A stretch of 64,000 nt of DNA from NCBI RefSeq assembly GCF_029836165.1, contig NZ_JAOEBG010000005.1, positions 62,001-126,000 of the forward strand. Direction: 5' to 3'. Source of the stretch: Pseudomonas sp. GD04091. GTDB lineage: Bacteria > Pseudomonadota > Gammaproteobacteria > Pseudomonadales > Pseudomonadaceae. A program made the position numbers and the translations under genes. The notes beneath the pieces were generated by a model. That model ran no database searches, had not been told where the DNA came from, and saw only the letters and a program-made list of their open reading frames with translations. Of the stretch, positions 45,577-54,191 are shown one piece after another (positions within the stretch are counted from its first letter, which is position 1; the number at the start of each line of letters is the position of its first letter).

Positions 45577-45963
45577 TCAGTGCCGCTGGGCGATCTGGAT
45601 CAGGTTGCCGCAGGTGTCGTCGAACACCGCCACGGTGACCGGCCCCAGGTCCGTGGGCGGTTGCGTGAAGCGCACCCCGGCGGCGCACAGACGGGTGTAT
45701 TCGGCCTGGATGTCGCGCACGCCGAACGAGGTGGCGGGAATGCCATCCTGCTTGAGGGCTGCCTTGTAGGTCTTCGCGGCAGGGTGAGCGTCCGGTTCGA
45801 GCAGCAGCTCGACGCCGTTGGGGTCGTTGGGCGAGGTGAAGGTGAGCCAGCGATGCTTGCCCATGGGGATATCGTGCTTGGGCTGGAAGCCCAGGACATG
45901 GTGATAGAAGGCCTGGGCCTTGGCCTGGTCGTCGACGAGAACGCTGGTGACCACGATCTTCAT
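45577..45963 (-). CDS. glyoxalase/bleomycin-resistance (VOC) family protein
   Basis: A 128-aa VOC fold protein. Two beta-alpha-beta-beta-beta units: KAQAFYHHVLGFQPKHDIP with RWLTFTSP in the first, and ATSFGVRDIQAEYTRLCAAG with VAVFDDTCGNLIQIAQ in the second (metal-ligand Glu replaced in the usual GNxxE position by Gln). It resembles the PhnB/YdeK-like dimeric proteins; substrate unknown. Start at 45963. Confidence 0.88.
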   Translation of the reverse strand: MKIVVTSVLVDDQAKAQAFYHHVLGFQPKHDIPMGKHRWLTFTSPNDPNGVELLLEPDAHPAAKTYKAALKQDGIPATSFGVRDIQAEYTRLCAAGVRFTQPPTDLGPVTVAVFDDTCGNLIQIAQRH

Positions 45964-46063
45964 GGGCGTACACCTTGGTTGGGGTGGTGTAACAGCAAGT
46001 AAAGACGTTTCGCAGGGTTTGACCAATGGGGCGATGCAGTCGTTCGGCCCTATCGGATGCCGG

Positions 46064-46435
46064 TCAATCATTGCCGAAATAATCGTTCATCTCCTGGGCG
46101 TCCAGCTCCTGGGCAAACGCCCGTTCGACGAAACCGGCGATGGCGTTCGCCCGTCGCCGGGTGATGATGGGCAGCATCTGGGCCACCAGACTACGGGCCA
46201 GCAAGCGCAGGCGTTTGCGCTCCACGCGTTGCTGGATCTGCCATAGCCGTTCACGGCGAGCCGGCGGGAAATCGACACCGAGCCTGTGATCGATGGTCAG
46301 GTCGAGCTCCCGCCGACGCAGGCTCGGATCCTCCAGGCTTGTGGCATCCTCGGCGTGAGCGGCGTGCAACGCCACGACCGCGTGTTCGTACTCGCGTTGG
46401 CTGAGTTTGCGGCCGTGGCGTGGCAGGCGGTCCAT
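46064..46435 (-). CDS. conserved hypothetical protein, 123 aa
   Basis: A basic, mostly helical 123-aa protein with an Arg-rich centre (PPARRERLWQIQQRVERKRL) and acidic C-terminal tail (QELDAQEMNDYFGND). Located 6 bp after the 295-aa hypothetical gene on the same strand, so probably made with it. No recognised domain. It could be a partner of the upstream protein. Confidence 0.68.
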   Translation of the reverse strand: MDRLPRHGRKLSQREYEHAVVALHAAHAEDATSLEDPSLRRRELDLTIDHRLGVDFPPARRERLWQIQQRVERKRLRLLARSLVAQMLPIITRRRANAIAGFVERAFAQELDAQEMNDYFGND

Positions 46436-46441
46436 GGTCTG

Positions 46442-47329
46442 TCAGCGGTCAGGCAGGTTGCCATAGACCGCCCTGGACACTTCAGCGCCGAAAGCCAGGC
46501 TGACGATATCCGGGTCGGCAAGAATCAAGCGCTCGTCCACGGGCACGCCAAACAGTTGCTCGTACTGTCGGGCGGTCAATGCGTTGGCCGCTTCATCCTG
46601 GAAGGTGAGGGTCATCTGATTGACCCGCTCCACCATTTGCGTTGGGTCCACGTTCTGCAAGCGGCGCTCATGGTCGAGCGTGAAAAGTGTCGTTTCGACA
46701 TTGAACTTCGCGTCGGTCAGCCCCTGTCGTGAACTGGCGGACAGATTGGACAGGGGCATGTTATCCAGTTGCCGTTCGAATGCTTTCATGTTGAAGGCGA
46801 GCGCATCCTGCGCCGACGTGATCCTGTTCTGCATGCGGCTGTAGAGTGTCTTGCTCGTTCTCACCAGCGCTTTTTCAGTCGACAGCGCCTTGCCCTCTCT
46901 GGGCGATCGCTCGGCGCCTGCGGCGGAGGGGGCAACGCTCAGGGCTTGGCGGGCCATGCAATCGGCGATGTCTCCTTTCGCGTCAGTGTGTCGTTCGAAG
47001 ACGCTACGGCCGTAGGTTCCGTAGATGAAGGAAGACAGTGTATAGCCTCGCGCGCCGGAGACCAGGATGTTCGCCGGTACGAGAATGCGATTGGCAGCTT
47101 GGTGGCAGACGCCGTCGATCAGGTAGCGGGTAATGCCGGCGCGCTGATCGGGGCAGGCAATGAGGTCTGCCCGATGAGTGCTGCCGCTGTTATGGTTGAA
47201 AGCCGTGCCACCGGTATTACCGCCCCAGCACTTCCATGCCTTGCCCCCCGTGCCGCACTCCACATAGGTGTGGTCGGCCGCCTTGAGGAACAGCTTGGTG
47301 GGATATTTCTTCGCTACGAGTGTGCCCAT
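46442..47329 (-). CDS. hypothetical protein with a Cys/His-rich N-terminal domain, 295 aa
   Basis: A 295-aa protein without a signal peptide. The N-terminal half holds seven Gly-rich, Cys/His-containing motifs, including YVECGTGGKAWKCWGGNTGG, a GVCHQAANRIL box and SGARGYTLSSFIYGTYGRS. The C-terminal half (about 150-290) is helical and Gln/Arg-rich. The Cys-His-x-x-Asn arrangement recalls papain-like nucleophile boxes, but no family is recognised. Start 47329, with GGATGGAAG upstream. Divergent from the multicopper oxidase operon. Confidence 0.7.
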   Translation of the reverse strand: MGTLVAKKYPTKLFLKAADHTYVECGTGGKAWKCWGGNTGGTAFNHNSGSTHRADLIACPDQRAGITRYLIDGVCHQAANRILVPANILVSGARGYTLSSFIYGTYGRSVFERHTDAKGDIADCMARQALSVAPSAAGAERSPREGKALSTEKALVRTSKTLYSRMQNRITSAQDALAFNMKAFERQLDNMPLSNLSASSRQGLTDAKFNVETTLFTLDHERRLQNVDPTQMVERVNQMTLTFQDEAANALTARQYEQLFGVPVDERLILADPDIVSLAFGAEVSRAVYGNLPDR

Positions 47330-47436
47330 GGTGCTTCCATCCTTGTGCGCAGGGTTGTCGATGGGGGCTGCAAAGACTGCAGTGATGCCACCTCGGTATA
47401 GGTGAGTGCAGGCAGAATGCAAGCACTGGGCACGAT

Positions 47437-47540
47437 CCCCGATTCGGGGGGCGGGCGTGGGGCATCCCCCCCAATTGCTTGGTCTGTTTCACATAAGCAC
47501 CTGAAATAAAAAGAGAAAATATATGGCATAAGCCTTGCTC
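47437..47540 (+). promoter_or_regulatory. sigma-54 promoter and upstream activator site of the multicopper oxidase gene
   Basis: -24/-12 promoter ATGGCATAAGCCTTGCT with GG at 47525-47526 and GC at 47537-47538 (10 nt between). Upstream are a dyad CCCC-GATTCG-GGGG (47437-47450) and TGGGGCATCCCCCCAATT (47458-47475). The latter nearly repeats at 54003-54021 before the next operon. Fits an NtrC-family activator and sigma-54. Confidence 0.8.
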
Positions 47541-47579
47541 ACCTCCTCGCAGAGTCCCTGCGCCCACCGGAGGTGCCCC

Positions 47580-50500
47580 ATGTCGACCCCGCGCAAAGGC
47601 CCGGTCCTGTCCACCCTCCTGCTGGCCTTGCTCGGCTGGCAGGTCTCCAGCGAGGCGGCCGTGCAGTGCCAGCGCACGCTGGTGGCCAACGTGGTGGCGC
47701 TGGACCAGCCGCTGATGTTCAACCGCCTTGGCGCGCAGAACGCCAACGGCATGATGTTCGCCCTGCGCAACGACGTGGTGGATGAGCGACTGGTGCCCCT
47801 GGGCAAGGGCGGCGCCGCCGTGCCGGGCAAGGTCACCCTGCGCCCGGACAAGCGCCCGCGACCGATCGTGTTGCGCGTGGCGGCCGGTGAGTGCCTGACG
47901 GTCAATCTCACCAACCTGCTGGCCTACCAGGCCAACCCCAACAAGCACGGGATCGACCCCGAGGAAAACGAGGTCGAAGGCGAGGACGACGAGGGGCCCG
48001 AGGTCGAGAACGCCGGCAACGAGAATTTCGTCGCCGACGAGCAGGTCAGCGATCGCCACGTGGGCTTCCAGGTCAACGGCCTGCAGGCGGTGAACAGCAT
48101 CGCCGACATCGCCGCCAACACCGGGCGCAACGGCAACTTCCTGGTGGCCCCGGGCGGTACCCGCAGCTACACCTTGTACGCCGAGCGCGAAGGCGCCTTC
48201 GCCGTCACCAGCCAGGGGGCCACCTTCGGCGGGCAGGGCGGCGCGGGCAATGTCGCCAACGGCCTGTTCGGCCAGGTGGTGGTGCTGCCCAAGGCCGGAC
48301 GCAGCTACCGCAACACGCTGACCGAAGAGGAAATGCGCCTGGCCACCACCGGGCGCACCGCCACCGGCCAACCGGTGATCGACTACGAGGCGCGCTACCC
48401 CGACGTCCAGCCGTGGATCGCCGAAGGCAAGGCCGGCAAGCCGATCATCGCCATGGTCGACGGCAACGAGATCCTCAGCAGCGAGACCGACGCCATCGTC
48501 ATGGGCCCCAACCCCGACGGCAGTTTCCCCAAGTCCACCTACCCCCTGGAAAGCGTCGGCAAGCGCAACCCGGCGCTGCCCAACCGGCTGGAGGCGTTCC
48601 GCGACTTCGCCTCGCAGTTCGCCGACGAAGTGGCCGCCACCCAGGCGTTCCCCGGCTACTGGGCGGACCCAGTGATGGGCCATGTGCTGGAGCCGACCCG
48701 CGATTCGTTCATGATTAACTACGGCTCCGGCGGCATGGGCGCCGAAGTGGTGGCCAACCGCCTGGGCGTCGGGCCGATGCACGATTGCCTGTCCTGCGCC
48801 TATGAAGAGTTCTTCCTCAGCGCGCACACCGTCGGCGATATCGGCACTTTGGTGGACATCCCGGCCAACGTCGGGCTGGAACACATCCGCCCGGGCGAGA
48901 CCCCGCCGGCCAGCGCCACCGGCGTCAAGGCGACCATGGCCCTGTACCCGGCCGAGCCTGCCAATGTGCACCACAGCTACATCGGCGACTTCACCAAGTT
49001 CCGCAACACCCACAATGGCCACGAGCAGCACATCTTCCACTTGCACGGCCACCAGTGGCTGTTCAACCCCAACGACGACAATTCCGACTACATCGACGCC
49101 CAGGGCATCGGCCCGGGCGTGGGCTACACCTACGAGATCGCCAACGGTGGTTCGGGCAACCGCAACCGCGTGGCGGGCGATGCCATCTACCACTGCCACT
49201 TCTACCCGCACTTCGCCCAGGGCATGTGGGCCATGTGGCGGGTGCACGACGTGTTCGAGCCGGGGACCCGTCTGGCCGTCAGCGGCGAGGGCGAGAATGG
49301 TTTTCACAGCACGCCGTTCGCCCTGCGCAGTGGCAAGCCCGCCCAGGGCGCCCGGGCGCTGCCCGATGGCGAGATCGTCGCCGGCACGCCGATCCCGGCC
49401 ATCGTGCCGCTGCCCGGCAAGGCCATGGCGCCGATGCCGGGCAAGGTCACCGTGGTGCCGAAGCTGAGCGAGACGCTGGTCGCCGGACATGACGATGACG
49501 CCGAACAGGAGCAAGGTGATGACCACTCCGATGAGCCCGCCAGCCCGCGCGCCGTCGGTTCGCTTGCCCTGGTCGACCGCAGCGAGACCAACCGCGACGC
49601 CGACGGCAGCCTGAAGAACCCTGGCTATCCCTTCTGGATCGGCGGCATGGAAAGCAGCGTCGGCCAACGTCCGCCGACCCCGCCGCTGGACATGCTCGAC
49701 CCGGTCCTGGCGCGCCAGCTCAAGGACAGCGGCAAGGCGCTGTGGGCCAACCTCGACCCCAACCAGGTGGACGGCTGGGACGGTGGCCTCGGCCGCCACG
49801 CGCTGGACGGCGTGTCCGCGGGCGGCGAGGCGGTGACCACCACCACCCGGCTCGATTTCTCCAAGGTGGTGCACAAGGCCAAGCCGATCTACCTGCCGGA
49901 AGAGGGCACCGAGGTCGAGCAGGCCGCCATGCAGTTCCACGCCAAGGCCGAGCACCCCAGCTTCGCCTTGATCCCGGGCAGCCAGCCGGTGGCCAAGGCC
50001 TTTCGCACCAACGGCGCGTTGCCGACGGCGGGTGCGCCGTACTACGAACCGTGCATGGATGACCGTGGCAAGCGCCTGACCCAGAGCTCCGGGGTGGGCG
50101 AGTTCGTCAGCGGTGAAAGCCTCACCGGCATGAGCTTCCGTGGCGCGTCCACTTTCACCGCCGACCGACCGCGCATCTACAAGGCCGCCAACATCCAGTT
50201 CGACGCGGTGTACAACAAGGTCGGCTACCACTTCCCGCAGGCCCGCATCCTCGCCCTGTGGGAGGACGCCTGGCCGGTGATCACCAAGCAGCGTCCGCCA
50301 GAGCCGCTGGTGATGCGCATGAACACCTTCGACTGCACCCAGTACGCGCAGACCAACCTGATCCCCTCGTTCTACGAGATGGACGACTACCAGGTGCGCA
50401 CCCCGACCGACGTGATCGGCCAGCATATCCACCTGCCCAAGTGGGACCTGACCGCCGCCGACGGTTCGGCCAACGGCTGGAACTACGAGGACGGCGTGCT

Positions 50501-53429
50501 TTCGCCCGGCAGCGTGGTCGAGCGCGTGCATGCCATACGCAGCTTCAACGGCTGCAGCGAGGGCGACCCCCGCGACGGCACCGCCGCCTGCCCGAAAGCC
50601 AAGCAGCACCCGTACTTCGGGCGCTTCGGCCGGGCCGACTGGCTGGGCGCGCGCACGGCCATGCAGCGCTGGTTCGCCGACCCGCTGGTGAACGTGCACA
50701 ACGTCGATCGTGGCCTGGGCACCATCTTCACCCATGACCACCTCGGCCCATCGACCCACCAGCAGCTGGGGCTGTACGCCACCGTGCTGGCCGAACCCGC
50801 TGGCTCAAGCTGGTACCACGCCGAGACCGGCGAGCAGCTGTACAACCCCGCCACCCGCCAGGACGGCGGCCCGACCTCGTGGCAGGCGGTGATCCAGACC
50901 GGCGACCACGACGGTGACGGCAGGAACGACAGCTACCGCGAGTTCTTCCTCGAATACAGCGACTTCCAGCACGCCTATGAAGCCGGCGTGTACGTGGGCG
51001 CCGGGCCCAACGGGGTGCCGGATGGCCAGGCCTATCCGGCCACCGCCGACAGCTTCCGCTACGCGATCAATCCGCCGGTACGGCAGAAGGCCTCGACCCT
51101 GCTCGAGGCGGTGGTCGAGTCCCGTGGCGGGCTGAGCCTGGGGTGCCCGAGCCGTCCGTGCCCACAGGCGATCTCGGTGGATGACCCTGGCATGTTCGTC
51201 GTCAACTACCGCAACGAACCGCTGGCCCTGCGCGTGTTCGATCCGAACAAGGTCGGCCCGGACGGCAAGCGCGGCATGCAGGCCGACGGCCTGGGCGGTG
51301 ACCTGGCCTATGCCATGCAGAGCCGTACCGACCGCGCCATCCCGGCGATGAACCTGGCGCCCTCGGCAATCACCCAGGCCACCGGCCCCACCGGCGGCAC
51401 CACGCTGTTCCCACCGCACGTCAACAAGGGCACGGAGCCGGGCGACCCGTTCACGCCGATGCTGCGCACCTACTCCGGCGACAACGTGCGCCTGCGCATG
51501 CATGCCGGTGGCCACGAAGAGGAGCACAACGTCACCTTGCACGGCGTCAAGTGGCTGCAGAACGGCTCGGGCTTCGGCAACAGCTCCAACTCGGGGTGGA
51601 AGTCGTCGCAGATGGTCGGTATCTCCGAGCAGCTCGGCTTCATGGCCCCGGTGTCGATGATCTCCAGCTCCGCCGCCACCAACGGCGACTACCTGTACTC
51701 GCTGGACGCCGCCCTGGAAGGCTACTGGAACGGCATCTGGGGCATCATGCGCAACTACACGGCCCAGCGCGCCGACTTGTTCGCCCTGCCGAACAACCCG
51801 CAGCCGGTGGCCATGCGCAACACTGTCAACTTCGACGGCATCTGCCCGAAAACCACGGCCAACGCCAATGGCATCGGCTCCCGGCCGACGGTCAAGCGCA
51901 GCTACGAGGTGGTCGCGGCCCTGGCCAACGACATCCTCGAGAACCGTCATGGCGTCAGCATCAACGACCCGGCCGGCATCGGCCAGCACGTGGGCGGCGC
52001 GCTCAAGGCCAACGGCGGCACCCTGGTGTTCAACAGCCGCAAGGTGGATATCCCCATGGCCACGGTCACCGACGAGGAGGACGGCACGACCTTCACCGTC
52101 GGAGGGCACAGCTCGCCGCTGCACGATCCGACCGCGGTGCTCTATGTGCGCAAGGCCGACCTCGATGCCAGCACCGGCAAGCTCAAGGCCGGCGTGCCGG
52201 TCGAGCCCCTGGTGCTGCGGGCCAACGCTGGCGATTGCATCAGCATCACCCTGGAGAACCGCCTGCCGCTGGTGATGCCGGACCTGCCCAGCACGGCGGT
52301 GATGCAGAACGTGGTCAAGCGCGACCGCGCGGGCAGCGAAGGCTCCACGGCGTTCAACAACAACCTGATGCGTCCGTCCAGCCACGTCGGCCTGCATGCG
52401 CAACTGCTGGCCTACGACATCACCAAGTCGGACGGTGTCAACGTCGGCCTCAACCCGGTGCAGACCGTGCCACCGCGCGCCGGCAGCAGCGGCGCCTACC
52501 CGAGCAAGGTGTACCAGTACTACGCCGGGCACCTGGAGCGTGAAGGCAAACCGGTGCTGCAGCTGGGCCGCACGGTGGACAACATCAACACCACCGCCAT
52601 CGAGTTCGGCGGCCTGAACCTGACCCCGGCGGATGTCATCAAGCAGCCGCAGAAAGGCCTGGTCGGCGCCATGAGCGTGCTGCCGCAAAGCGCCACCTGG
52701 ACCGAGGACGCCGCCAGCCGCGCCCAGGCCACGGTGAAGGTCAGTGGCCAGCCCGACTACCGCGACTTCGTCACCGTATGGCAGCGCTCGCTGAACATGC
52801 GCTGGGCCGATGGCCGTCCGGTGGAAGGCATCGCCACCGAAGGCAACGGCGTACCCGGTGATCCGAAGGACAACGGCAACATGGCCATGAACTACAAGAC
52901 CGAGCCGCTGTGGCTGCGCTTCGGCCTGGCGCCGGACGCGCCGTTCGGCCATGCCGACGGCTTCGGCTTCGCCGATGTGCCCAACGCGCACATGGCCTAC
53001 AGCAACGCCCTGGTCGGCGGCGATCCGCAGACCCCGGTGCTCTGGGCCAAGCCCGGCCAGCCGGCGCGCAGCCATGTGCTGATGCCCAGCGGCGGCAGCC
53101 GCGGCATCACCTACCAGCTGGACGGGCACCTGTGGCCGTTGCACAACTACCAGGCCGAGAAGAGCGATGTGCATGGCTACCCCATGGGGCTGCCGGGGAT
53201 TGGCTCGGTGCGCTTCGGCTACAACCCGATGGCCATGTACGTGGGCGCGCAGGAGAGCGTGCTGCCGGCGGCGCACTTCAGTTTCATGCTGCTCAGTGCG
53301 GGCGGGGCCAATGCGGTGCCGGGGGATTATCTGTTCCGCGACTATGCGGCGTACGGCAATGCGTCGGGGTTGTGGGGGATCTTGCGGGTGACCAACGAGG
53401 CGCCGCCGGCCACGGCTCCGGCGCAGTGA
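47580..53429 (+). CDS. giant multicopper oxidase, MofA/McoA/MnxG-like putative Mn(II) oxidase
   Basis: A 1949-aa exported oxidase of the manganese-oxidase class. It has a signal peptide (1-27, VSSEAA) and several cupredoxin domains. Copper motifs are H484-IFH-L-H-G-H491 and YHCHFYPHF (H538-C-H540, H544), GQHIHLPKW (H949, H951) and HDHLGPSTH (H1052, H1054, H1060), with late GGHEEEHNVTLHG and DGHLWPLHNYQ motifs. An acidic insert (residues 125-150, DPEENEVEGEDDEGPEVE) and an Asp/His-rich patch near 636 (GHDDDAEQEQGDDHSDEP) may bind Ca or Mn. CCGGAGG lies upstream of the ATG. The copper-maturation and chaperone genes follow. Which of the known Mn oxidases it equals cannot be settled without alignment. 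Confidence 0.9.
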   Translation: MSTPRKGPVLSTLLLALLGWQVSSEAAVQCQRTLVANVVALDQPLMFNRLGAQNANGMMFALRNDVVDERLVPLGKGGAAVPGKVTLRPDKRPRPIVLRVAAGECLTVNLTNLLAYQANPNKHGIDPEENEVEGEDDEGPEVENAGNENFVADEQVSDRHVGFQVNGLQAVNSIADIAANTGRNGNFLVAPGGTRSYTLYAEREGAFAVTSQGATFGGQGGAGNVANGLFGQVVVLPKAGRSYRNTLTEEEMRLATTGRTATGQPVIDYEARYPDVQPWIAEGKAGKPIIAMVDGNEILSSETDAIVMGPNPDGSFPKSTYPLESVGKRNPALPNRLEAFRDFASQFADEVAATQAFPGYWADPVMGHVLEPTRDSFMINYGSGGMGAEVVANRLGVGPMHDCLSCAYEEFFLSAHTVGDIGTLVDIPANVGLEHIRPGETPPASATGVKATMALYPAEPANVHHSYIGDFTKFRNTHNGHEQHIFHLHGHQWLFNPNDDNSDYIDAQGIGPGVGYTYEIANGGSGNRNRVAGDAIYHCHFYPHFAQGMWAMWRVHDVFEPGTRLAVSGEGENGFHSTPFALRSGKPAQGARALPDGEIVAGTPIPAIVPLPGKAMAPMPGKVTVVPKLSETLVAGHDDDAEQEQGDDHSDEPASPRAVGSLALVDRSETNRDADGSLKNPGYPFWIGGMESSVGQRPPTPPLDMLDPVLARQLKDSGKALWANLDPNQVDGWDGGLGRHALDGVSAGGEAVTTTTRLDFSKVVHKAKPIYLPEEGTEVEQAAMQFHAKAEHPSFALIPGSQPVAKAFRTNGALPTAGAPYYEPCMDDRGKRLTQSSGVGEFVSGESLTGMSFRGASTFTADRPRIYKAANIQFDAVYNKVGYHFPQARILALWEDAWPVITKQRPPEPLVMRMNTFDCTQYAQTNLIPSFYEMDDYQVRTPTDVIGQHIHLPKWDLTAADGSANGWNYEDGVLSPGSVVERVHAIRSFNGCSEGDPRDGTAACPKAKQHPYFGRFGRADWLGARTAMQRWFADPLVNVHNVDRGLGTIFTHDHLGPSTHQQLGLYATVLAEPAGSSWYHAETGEQLYNPATRQDGGPTSWQAVIQTGDHDGDGRNDSYREFFLEYSDFQHAYEAGVYVGAGPNGVPDGQAYPATADSFRYAINPPVRQKASTLLEAVVESRGGLSLGCPSRPCPQAISVDDPGMFVVNYRNEPLALRVFDPNKVGPDGKRGMQADGLGGDLAYAMQSRTDRAIPAMNLAPSAITQATGPTGGTTLFPPHVNKGTEPGDPFTPMLRTYSGDNVRLRMHAGGHEEEHNVTLHGVKWLQNGSGFGNSSNSGWKSSQMVGISEQLGFMAPVSMISSSAATNGDYLYSLDAALEGYWNGIWGIMRNYTAQRADLFALPNNPQPVAMRNTVNFDGICPKTTANANGIGSRPTVKRSYEVVAALANDILENRHGVSINDPAGIGQHVGGALKANGGTLVFNSRKVDIPMATVTDEEDGTTFTVGGHSSPLHDPTAVLYVRKADLDASTGKLKAGVPVEPLVLRANAGDCISITLENRLPLVMPDLPSTAVMQNVVKRDRAGSEGSTAFNNNLMRPSSHVGLHAQLLAYDITKSDGVNVGLNPVQTVPPRAGSSGAYPSKVYQYYAGHLEREGKPVLQLGRTVDNINTTAIEFGGLNLTPADVIKQPQKGLVGAMSVLPQSATWTEDAASRAQATVKVSGQPDYRDFVTVWQRSLNMRWADGRPVEGIATEGNGVPGDPKDNGNMAMNYKTEPLWLRFGLAPDAPFGHADGFGFADVPNAHMAYSNALVGGDPQTPVLWAKPGQPARSHVLMPSGGSRGITYQLDGHLWPLHNYQAEKSDVHGYPMGLPGIGSVRFGYNPMAMYVGAQESVLPAAHFSFMLLSAGGANAVPGDYLFRDYAAYGNASGLWGILRVTNEAPPATAPAQ

Positions 53430-53488
53430 GGACGCCTGGTGGCCGGACGCGGGATTGGGGGAGGCCACCCGGTGTTCGTCGAGGGAGT

Positions 53489-53566
53489 TGCAGCGCCTAT
53501 TAGATCGAGCGCCGCCCGCGCGGCGCATCGCCGGCAAGCCGGCTCCCACATCTGTTTCGGGCCAGT
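53489..53566 (+). repeat. REP element, left arm of a 78-bp inverted pair
   Basis: 78 bp that recur inverted at 53690-53767 with two mismatches. Each arm contains the REP core GCCGGCAAGCCGGCTCCCAC. The pair flanks 123 bp (REPIN/BIME arrangement). Confidence 0.9.
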
Positions 53567-53689
53567 CAATCCTGTGAGCTTATCGCTGTCCGCCTTGGCG
53601 CAGGCCTTGAAACAGGTGGGACGGCAGTGGTGCCCACGCTGAAACCGCGCCATACCAACAAGGCGTACAGCCGCGGCGGCGCAGGCATA

Positions 53690-53767
53690 ACTGGCCCGAA
53701 ACAGATGTGGGAGCCGGCTTGCCGGCGATGCGCCGCGCGGGCGGCGCTCGATCTCACAGGCGCTGCA
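53690..53767 (-). repeat. REP element, right arm of a 78-bp inverted pair
   Basis: Inverted copy of 53489-53566 (two mismatches, both in the outer 12 bp). It carries GTGGGAGCCGGCTTGCCGGC. No gene lies between the arms. Confidence 0.9.
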
Positions 53768-53993
53768 CAACCAATAGCCCGGCACCTGGTCGCCCACATG
53801 CGCTCGAAAGACAGGCTCATGACCCTCCTGATGCGGTCATTCCCAGCCAGGCGAATCAGATCTCAGCGCTTCTTCTGTAGTCCACTCCCCAAACACCCTG
53901 CGAGCGTTTTTTCATTGCGGGGGCGTCTAGTCTCGCCGGGCTGCTGTTCATGCTCACGATCGCCCCTCGCGCCGCGAACGGGACACAAAGCGC

Positions 53994-54083
53994 CCCCGGC
54001 TTTGGGGCAGCCTCCCCAATTTTCTCGGGTTGTTTATCCAACTATCTGATTTAGAACGATACTTTTCATGGCATAGCGCTTGC
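53994..54083 (+). promoter_or_regulatory. sigma-54 promoter and upstream activator site of the propeller/SCO operon
   Basis: -24/-12 promoter ATGGCATAGCGCTTGCT, with GG 54070-54071 and GC 54082-54083 (10 nt between). Upstream is a dyad CCCC-GGCTTT-GGGG (53994-54007), continuing as GGGGCAGCCTCCCCAATT. Nearly identical to the arrangement before 47580. Confidence 0.8.
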
Positions 54084-54125
54084 TTCCACCCTCCACAGAC
54101 CCCTTGAGCCCTGTGGAGGTGCAGC

Positions 54126-54191
54126 ATGATCATCCCGCTCGAAGGCGCCGCCCCGTGCGCGCAAAACCCGGCCAGCGGAGCGCGGGCATGA
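54126..54191 (+). CDS. 21-aa leader peptide or gene remnant
   Basis: A 22-codon frame (MIIPLEGAAPCAQNPASGARA and stop) with a strong GGAGGTG 6 nt before the ATG. Its TGA overlaps the ATG of the propeller gene (ATGA). Probably a translated leader that couples translation of the next gene, or a remnant of a longer gene. No homolog is recognised. Confidence 0.5.
   Translation: MIIPLEGAAPCAQNPASGARA

Noticed and set aside
47217..50759. 1180-codon minus-strand frame opposite the multicopper oxidase
   Set aside because: Mirror of the highly biased codons of the real gene; no start signal and no recognisable protein.
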